From: Nitrospinaceae bacterium
GTDB taxonomy: Bacteria; Nitrospinota; Nitrospinia; Nitrospinales; VA-1
Length of the DNA: 12,587 nucleotides
Assembly: GCA_029937655.1 (NCBI GenBank)
Contig: JAPYPK010000041.1
Span: forward strand, 1-12,587
Direction: 5' to 3'
Shown: one piece after another, positions 7,680 to 12,587 of the stretch
Layout of the letters: every line of letters starts with the position of its first letter
How positions within the stretch are numbered: the first letter of the stretch is position 1
The notes under the pieces: model-generated
What the model was told of the DNA's origin: nothing
The model's input: the letters and a program-made list of their open reading frames with translations, nothing else
Database searches by the model: none
Made by a program: the position numbers and the translations under genes

Positions 7680-9571
7680 TTCACCTCTATTTTATCCTTA
7701 TCCAATTCAATAGTTTTCGAAGGTGGGTAATGAGAAAAGTAAGTTTTTAAAATTCCCCCGGCAATTGGAGCTGCAATAGCTCCTCCATGACCGCCATGCT
7801 CAATAATAACCGATACTGCGACTTCAGGATTCTCATACGGAGCAAAGGCAACAAACCAAGCATGATCTCGATGTGAGTAAGGAGTTTCTTCCTCTGGATC
7901 AATTTCTTCAGAGTCTTTCATTGCCACAACCTGAGCTGTCCCTGTTTTCCCAGCAACTATAACATTCTTGAGCCTGGCTCGGTGCCCTGTTCCATGAGCC
8001 TCATGAACAACCCCCCGAAGCCCTTCTTTAATATTCCTTAATACCTCGGGCTCAATTTTTATCTTTTTTATAACTTCAGGGGAAAACTCCTGAATCAACC
8101 TACCATCGTAATCCTCAATTCTTTTCACCAAGTAAGGACGGACCAAAAGACCGCCACTTGCAATAGTTGAAATCATCCTTGCACTCTGGAGGGGCGTAAC
8201 AAGGTTATACCCCTGACCTATGGAAGCCGAAATAGTCTCTCCAGGATACCAAGGCTCATTCTTAAATTTTTTCTTCCACTGTTTGGATGGAACCAACCCT
8301 GACTTCTCTCCTTTTAACACAATTCCCGTGAGTTCCCCCAGGCCAAGTTTAGTGGCATATTTTGCTAAATTATTTATCCCTAATCGATGACCAAGTGTAT
8401 AAAAATAAACATCGCATGATTGAACTAAGGCATCATGTAAATTCATATCACCGTGACCCCTTTTTTTCCAGCACCGATAGTCCCTTTTTCCTAAACGAAA
8501 ATGCCCCGGACAAAAAATAGTACTTTCTGGTTTTATTATTTTTTCTGCAAGAGCGGCATACGCCGTAACTACCTTATAGGTAGACGCTGGAGGGTATTGA
8601 CCATCAATTGCTCTATTTTGAAGAGGGTTTTTCTCGTCAAGCACCAAGCCACTCCATTGTTTTGTAGATATTCCAGTGGCAAAAGAATTTGGATCAAAGG
8701 AGGGCTTGCTCACCATGGCAATAATTTCTCCAGACTGCACTTTCATCACTACAGCAGAACCCTCAACAGAGTTTTCTCTTAAAACTTCGTCCATTAACGT
8801 TTCAAGTTTACTCTGCACTCGGCTATCTAAAGTCAGAACCAAACTATTTCCTGTTTTTGGGGAAAGTTTTCGCAGGACTTTCAGTTCTCTCCCAGAAACA
8901 TCCACCTCGACCTCCTTAAATCCTTTCTTCCCCCTCAACTGGGACTCATATATTTTTTCTAATCCGTTTTTACCAACCATATCTCCCAGTTCATATCGAC
9001 TAAATTTCGAAATCTTTAACTCACTCTTAGAAACTTCGCCTAGGTAACCAAGAACATGAGAAGCAAAATCCTTGTGTGCATAATTTCTTATGGGTTCAAT
9101 TTTAATACGAATCCCAGGAAGCAACATCTTATTTTCTTCTATATAAGCGACTTCTCTACGGCTAATATCCCGTTTTATCAACACATTTTTAAACGAGGGA
9201 GACCGACGAATATCGCTCCTTAATTTATCTTTATTTATTTCTATTAATCCGGAAAGAAACTCCAAGGATTCGGAAAGATTATCTGCGTCTTCAGGGGTTA
9301 CATATAGACTGAAAGATGGTCGAACATTAACAATAACATTACCAAGACGGTCTTTAATTTCACCTCGATAATCTGCTAAGGAGATTTTTCTAACCCTATT
9401 CTGTTCCGACTTTCCCATAAAATCCTCCCCTTTTAGTATCTGCAGATACCAGACCCTCATCAAAATTACCAAAAAGGAAGTGACCACAAGAACAAAGTAA
9501 ACCTTGATTTTTTTTCTAACGAAGAAAGATGATTCATGAAAAGAATCTGTTGACGACCTGTTGAAACTCAT
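7676..9571 (-). CDS. mrdA: Penicillin-binding protein 2, elongasome transpeptidase
   Basis: PBP2 is the class B transpeptidase that crosslinks peptidoglycan during cell elongation. The 631-aa protein has a single N-terminal membrane anchor (about 22-46), a dimerisation/pedestal region, and a transpeptidase domain with all three active-site motifs: S330-T-Y-K333 with the catalytic serine, S385-C-D387, and K542-T-G544. Between the first two motifs, C354, C367, H373 and C386 fall where PBP2 proteins have a reported zinc site (described in Acinetobacter), which suggests a C/C/H/C site here. The ATG at 9571 overlaps the mreD stop (ATGA). No Shine-Dalgarno site is visible, so translation is probably coupled to mreD. 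It is the last gene of the mre cluster and ends inside the uvrB stop region. The expected next gene, rodA, is not present. Confidence 0.97.
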   Translation of the reverse strand: MSFNRSSTDSFHESSFFVRKKIKVYFVLVVTSFLVILMRVWYLQILKGEDFMGKSEQNRVRKISLADYRGEIKDRLGNVIVNVRPSFSLYVTPEDADNLSESLEFLSGLIEINKDKLRSDIRRSPSFKNVLIKRDISRREVAYIEENKMLLPGIRIKIEPIRNYAHKDFASHVLGYLGEVSKSELKISKFSRYELGDMVGKNGLEKIYESQLRGKKGFKEVEVDVSGRELKVLRKLSPKTGNSLVLTLDSRVQSKLETLMDEVLRENSVEGSAVVMKVQSGEIIAMVSKPSFDPNSFATGISTKQWSGLVLDEKNPLQNRAIDGQYPPASTYKVVTAYAALAEKIIKPESTIFCPGHFRLGKRDYRCWKKRGHGDMNLHDALVQSCDVYFYTLGHRLGINNLAKYATKLGLGELTGIVLKGEKSGLVPSKQWKKKFKNEPWYPGETISASIGQGYNLVTPLQSARMISTIASGGLLVRPYLVKRIEDYDGRLIQEFSPEVIKKIKIEPEVLRNIKEGLRGVVHEAHGTGHRARLKNVIVAGKTGTAQVVAMKDSEEIDPEEETPYSHRDHAWFVAFAPYENPEVAVSVIIEHGGHGGAIAAPIAGGILKTYFSHYPPSKTIELDKDKIEVN

Positions 9572-10083
9572 ATCGTTTCAAAAACGTGGTTTGGGAATTT
9601 ACGATGCAAAAACTGCCTTCCTTTATCAAACATATAAAACAAAAAAGGCGCTATCACCGCGTTACAAATCCCAAAAATAATTATAGAGAAAAGTAAATGA
9701 TTTCCTTTGACCTGACCTCCCAGCAAGCTAGTCATTGACGCAAAATAAATTATACCGTCCACCAAAGAAGCAGCAAACACAAAAAAACCAATCGGAATAA
9801 TACCTTGCACGAAAATCTTTTCTTTGATGGTACAAAAAAATAACCCTACTAGGCCTTTGGATAAAAAATTGACTCCCAGCAACCCCCCAGAAAGACAATC
9901 CTGCAAAAAACCCATTAAAGCAGCCAACCAGATACCGTTAGTTCTTTTCAAGTGAATACCTGAATAAATCGCGACTATTAGAATCAGATCAGGAACCACA
10001 TTTCCCGGAAAAATCACTCGAAGAAATGTAGTTTGCATAGAAAGTAAAAAAACCAAGGTAATTATAAGAACAAGATGGGTCAC
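9568..10083 (-). CDS. mreD: Rod shape-determining membrane protein MreD
   Basis: MreD is a small integral membrane protein of the elongasome that works with MreC. The 171-aa sequence is mostly hydrophobic, with about five or six membrane segments (near 4-24, 30-46, 50-72, 75-95, 97-118 and 130-152). It carries the family pattern PDLILIVAIYSGI (31-43), and GFLQDCLSGGLLGVN (58-72) with its conserved aspartate and glycines. The GTG start at 10083 overlaps the mreC stop (GTGA), and the mreC tail supplies an AGGAGG ribosome site just upstream, so this start is well supported and translation is coupled. The 3' end overlaps mrdA by 4 nt. Sequence alone would be weak evidence for this poorly conserved family, but the motif and its place between mreC and mrdA make it firm. 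Confidence 0.95.
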   Translation of the reverse strand: MTHLVLIITLVFLLSMQTTFLRVIFPGNVVPDLILIVAIYSGIHLKRTNGIWLAALMGFLQDCLSGGLLGVNFLSKGLVGLFFCTIKEKIFVQGIIPIGFFVFAASLVDGIIYFASMTSLLGGQVKGNHLLFSIIIFGICNAVIAPFLFYMFDKGRQFLHRKFPNHVFETI

Positions 10084-10910
10084 ATCTCCTCCTGACCAGA
10101 AAGAAGAACAACAACCTCTTCAAGGTTGGAGAAATCAACGCTAGTAGCGAGCCTAATTTCTTGAAACAACTCATGACCTTCTTTGACAATATCCACAACA
10201 CTCCCGACCACCAATCCTTTTCTAAACACACCACCTAATCCTGAAGAGACCACCTTATCTCCGACACTCACTTTTGCCGAAATGGAAACAAATTTCATTT
10301 CACAAATATCTTCACCTGTTCCTACAACTATCCCGGACTTACGTGATTCTTGAAATAACGAATCAACCGCACTACGACTGTCGGTAATTAGTAACACTTT
10401 TGATGATTTAAGAGAGGCGTGAATAACGTGCCCAACGACCCCCGCATCAGTCACTACCGATAGATTTTTTTCTACTTTATGATCTGTTCCTTTATTTATA
10501 AAAATCACCTTAGACCATTGCGTTGCGTCGTAACCTATTACTTTAGCAACGACAAGTGGTCTTGCGTCTTCATCCATAAAGTTAGTTAAGTTTGCCGATC
10601 TTTCTAAAAACTTGTTTCTTTCAAGCAATTTATTGTTTTTCTTTGATAGACGATCCAGTTCGAGAAGAAGACGTTCGTTTTCAATTGATGTTCGAACCAA
10701 AAAAAAATAATGGTCAAACCCATCTGTTATAGAATCAGTTACACTTGAAAAAAAACTTTGGGCAGGAGAAACGAACAAAACTACAATTGACTCAAAAAAC
10801 AAGTTGACCTTATCATATCTAGCGTTGACGGTCATAAGAATCAAAGAAAGCATCAAGATGCCGGCAAGAAGACTAGTGAAGTATTTACTCTGGGGTCGCC
10901 TGTAAGGCAC
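10080..10910 (-). CDS. mreC: Rod shape-determining protein MreC
   Basis: MreC is a bitopic inner-membrane protein whose periplasmic part binds and activates PBP2. The 276-aa protein has a short basic cytoplasmic tail, one membrane segment (about 12-30), a coiled coil (about 76-110, leucine- and lysine-rich), and a beta-rich double-barrel domain to the end. The barrel has typical family segments: the run from VIGYDATQWSKV into INKGTDHKV, then GVVGHV, and SKVLLITDSRSAVDS. The GTG start at 10910 lies 3 nt after the mreB stop. Its ribosome site is weak, so coupling to mreB is likely. The end overlaps mreD by 4 nt. Nothing seems missing or truncated. Confidence 0.97.
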   Translation of the reverse strand: MPYRRPQSKYFTSLLAGILMLSLILMTVNARYDKVNLFFESIVVLFVSPAQSFFSSVTDSITDGFDHYFFLVRTSIENERLLLELDRLSKKNNKLLERNKFLERSANLTNFMDEDARPLVVAKVIGYDATQWSKVIFINKGTDHKVEKNLSVVTDAGVVGHVIHASLKSSKVLLITDSRSAVDSLFQESRKSGIVVGTGEDICEMKFVSISAKVSVGDKVVSSGLGGVFRKGLVVGSVVDIVKEGHELFQEIRLATSVDFSNLEEVVVLLSGQEEM

Positions 10911-10913
10911 GAT

Positions 10914-11927
10914 TTAAATAGAAACTTTCTTTAAAAGAATTGGGTCACTTAGAACTTTACCGGCGCCTAGAGCAACTGCTGACAAAGCATCATTAGCTAG
11001 ACTGATTGGCAAGCCTGTCGCTTCTCGCAAAAGTGCATCCAAACCGTGGATAAGGGACCCACCTCCTGCGACCACGATCCCCTTGTCAACAATATCTGCA
11101 GCTAACTCGGGAGGGGTGCGCTCCAAAGCAATCTTCACAGCTTCAACAATAGTACTGAATGTTTCGGCTAGAGCTTCCCGAATTTCTTCATCAGAAATTA
11201 TCAGTGTTTTAGGAATCCCTACAACAAGGTCACGTCCTTTCACTTCCATGCTCATGGCTTTTCCCATTGGATAAGCTGAACCAATTTTAATTTTTACTTC
11301 TTCGGAAGTACGTTCGCCTATCAAAAGATTATACTTTTTCTTTATGTAGTTTATAATAGCCTCGTTCATTTCGTCACCTGCAACACGAACCGACTTACTA
11401 AACACAACACCTGACATTGAAATAACTGCCACTTCAGTGGTTCCTCCTCCAATATCAACAATCAAGTTACCCGAAGGCTCTTGAACCGGAAGATCAACAC
11501 CAATAGCAGCAGCCATAGGCTCCTCTATCAGAAACACATCTCGTGCTCCAGCAGATAGGACAGCATCACGTACAGCTCTGCTTTCAACCTGAGTAATCCC
11601 AGACGGGACAGCTATGACAACCCTTGGGCGAACAAGGGTGGTACGATTATTATGTACTTTTTTAATAAAATGACGGATCATCTTTTCCGTCACTTCAAAA
11701 TGTGCGATAACACCATCTTTCATGGGACGAATCGCTTCAATACTACCAGGTGCACGACCAAGCATCTCCTTCGCATCAGATCCAACCGCCTGGACTTCCT
11801 TGGTTTGGGTATTCAATGCAACGACTGAAGGTTCACGTAAAACTATCCCTTGACCTTCAACATATATCAGGGTATTGGCAGTCCCTAAGTCAATGGCCAA
11901 ATCATTCGAAAAAAATTTCCAGAACAA
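10914..11927 (-). CDS. mreB: Actin-like cytoskeletal protein MreB
   Basis: MreB forms membrane-bound filaments that guide lateral wall synthesis. The 337-aa protein has the actin-fold nucleotide motifs: phosphate 1 DLGTANTLIYV (13-23), phosphate 2 DIGGGTTEVAV (158-168) and the adenosine motif VVAGGGSLIHG (285-295). EEPMAAAIG (135-143) is also typical. The first residues MFWKFF are a short hydrophobic, aromatic stretch like the membrane-binding N-terminus of Gram-negative MreB. The start is TTG at 11927: AAGGAG (11934-11939) is 6 nt upstream, an in-frame TAG (11955-11957) blocks longer forms, and no ATG or GTG is available in frame near the motif. It is the first gene of the mreBCD-mrdA cluster and is divergent from the ppiD-like gene. 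Confidence 0.98.
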   Translation of the reverse strand: MFWKFFSNDLAIDLGTANTLIYVEGQGIVLREPSVVALNTQTKEVQAVGSDAKEMLGRAPGSIEAIRPMKDGVIAHFEVTEKMIRHFIKKVHNNRTTLVRPRVVIAVPSGITQVESRAVRDAVLSAGARDVFLIEEPMAAAIGVDLPVQEPSGNLIVDIGGGTTEVAVISMSGVVFSKSVRVAGDEMNEAIINYIKKKYNLLIGERTSEEVKIKIGSAYPMGKAMSMEVKGRDLVVGIPKTLIISDEEIREALAETFSTIVEAVKIALERTPPELAADIVDKGIVVAGGGSLIHGLDALLREATGLPISLANDALSAVALGAGKVLSDPILLKKVSI

Positions 11928-11990
11928 ACCACTCTCCTTATGTAATTTAGATTCCTACTTAACAGCGCAATCCATGATTCACAAGCATTT

Positions 11991-12019
11991 TATATAACAA
12001 GGGGTATTAATAAAAGCAA
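11991..12019 (-). promoter_or_regulatory. Putative promoter of the mreB-mrdA cluster
   Basis: Read on the minus strand, TTGCTT (12014-12019) is followed after 17 nt by TATATA (11991-11996), with TG in the extended -10 position (11998-11999). It would start transcription about 55-60 nt before the mreB TTG. The -35 match is partial, and the region is AT-rich, so chance matches are likely. Confidence 0.4.
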
Positions 12020-12120
12020 GGCAAATAAAAATATTGATTCACATTATTAAAAAGTTTGTTCATTACCAATTCAAATCAAATTTAAAGATATCATAGAATC
12101 AACCTTAACAATCAAAACGG

Positions 12121-12149
12121 TTGCGAATAAAGGCAAGGTTCTATATTAT
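12121..12149 (+). promoter_or_regulatory. Putative promoter of the ppiD-like gene
   Basis: TTGCGA (12121-12126) and TATTAT (12144-12149) are separated by 17 nt. The -10 box matches the consensus at five of six positions and the -35 box at four of six. Transcription would begin near 12156, giving a leader of about 44 nt before the ATG at 12200. It is in the 272-nt gap divergent from mreB. Confidence 0.5.
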
Positions 12150-12199
12150 GGCATTGCCACCCTCTAAAATTAAATCAAATTTTTCTCGGAGAACGCTTG

Positions 12200-12587
12200 A
12201 TGCTTAATGTGATTAGAGAACACGCCGACTCATGGCTTATTAAGTCAATTCTATGGCTTATTGTTTTCGCATTTATAGGAACAATTTTCTATTCTTGGGG
12301 AATGGGTGGTTCGTCTGGCTCCTCAGGGGGAGTAGTGGCAACTGTCGATGGGTCTAAAATTAGTCAGGCTGAATACGAACGCACATTCAATAATCTCATA
12401 AATTTTTACAGGGAACAGTTTCAGGGCCAGTTTTCAGAAGAGCTTATCCAAAAACTGGATTTAAAAACACAGGCCTTAGACGTTTTAATTCAAAAAAATA
12501 TTCTTTTGCTTAAGGCTAAAGAGCTAGACATTCAAATCAGTGACACAGAAGTTGTTAATCAAATAAATAGCCTTGCTGCTTTTCAAA
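12200..12587 (+). CDS. PpiD/SurA-like membrane-anchored peptidyl-prolyl isomerase chaperone, N-terminal part (3' end outside window)
   Basis: The frame runs from the ATG at 12200 to the end of the window without a stop, so 129 residues of a longer protein are visible. GGAG (12188-12191) sits 8 nt upstream. The N-terminus MLNVIREHADSWLIK is followed by one membrane segment (about 16-33) and a glycine/serine linker. Then comes a SurA-type N-terminal chaperone domain: VATVDGSKISQAEYERTF at about 46-63, then helices including DVLIQKNILLLKAKEL. This is the arrangement of PpiD and related SurA_N proteins, which bind newly exported proteins at the periplasmic side of the inner membrane. The isomerase (parvulin) domain expected further on is outside the window, so the enzymatic part is inferred. 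It is divergent from mreB with its own likely promoter. Confidence 0.85.
   Translation, partial: MLNVIREHADSWLIKSILWLIVFAFIGTIFYSWGMGGSSGSSGGVVATVDGSKISQAEYERTFNNLINFYREQFQGQFSEELIQKLDLKTQALDVLIQKNILLLKAKELDIQISDTEVVNQINSLAAFQ

Noticed and set aside
8676..9047. 123-codon plus-strand ORF opposite mrdA
   Set aside because: It lies wholly inside a gene with clear PBP2 motifs, has no ribosome site I can see, and its composition looks like an antisense shadow.
12148..12207. 19-codon ORF (MALPPSKIKSNFSRRTLDA) overlapping the start of the ppiD-like gene
   Set aside because: Its ATG lies inside the best -10 box (TATTAT, 12144-12149), so it would not be on the transcript, and its ribosome site is weak.
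1..12587. Defence system, prophage, CRISPR array, IS element or tRNA
   Set aside because: No transposase, integrase, repeat-spacer array, nuclease or effector genes or tRNA-like folds were seen; the genes are mainly housekeeping.

Overview
The window is AT-rich DNA, roughly 40% GC by eye, from a Gram-negative, rod-shaped bacterium. That reading rests on a complete mreB-mreC-mreD-mrdA elongasome cluster, a PpiD/SurA-type membrane-anchored chaperone, and a protein with a Sec signal peptide. The style of the proteins and the low GC would fit a Deltaproteobacteria-, SAR324- or Nitrospinota-like lineage. This placement is a guess from sequence character; no marker for taxonomy such as rRNA is present.

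Layout: (1) Positions 1-2140, plus strand: the 3' part of a TPR-repeat protein, a small secreted protein of unknown function, and a Bcp/PrxQ thiol peroxidase. (2) Positions 2152-5530, minus strand: read in transcription order, a TraB/PrgY-family membrane protein, a TPMT-family SAM methyltransferase and an M24B Xaa-Pro aminopeptidase. (3) Positions 5688-7679, plus strand: a complete uvrB. (4) Positions 7676-11927, minus strand: mreB, mreC, mreD and mrdA, packed with a 3-nt gap and two 4-nt overlaps. (5) Positions 12200-12587, plus strand: the 5' end of a ppiD-like gene, divergent from mreB.

How the genes work together: MreB filaments on the inner membrane, with MreC and MreD, position and activate the transpeptidase PBP2 (MrdA) for lateral wall growth. 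The usual partner rodA does not follow mrdA here. The ppiD-like protein would help fold exported proteins at the same membrane. UvrB is the damage-verifying helicase of nucleotide excision repair. Bcp removes peroxides. The TraB-like protein, methyltransferase and peptidase form a same-strand group whose joint purpose, if any, cannot be read from the sequence.

The genome is very compact here. Both tail-to-tail junctions (bcp/peptidase, 11 nt; uvrB/mrdA, 4-nt overlap) leave no room for conventional terminators. I found no RNA genes, CRISPR arrays, insertion sequences or phage genes. Most of the window is ordinary core genome. The least explained items are the small secreted protein, the TraB-like protein with its methyltransferase neighbour, and a 24-bp near-perfect palindrome at the traB stop codon.
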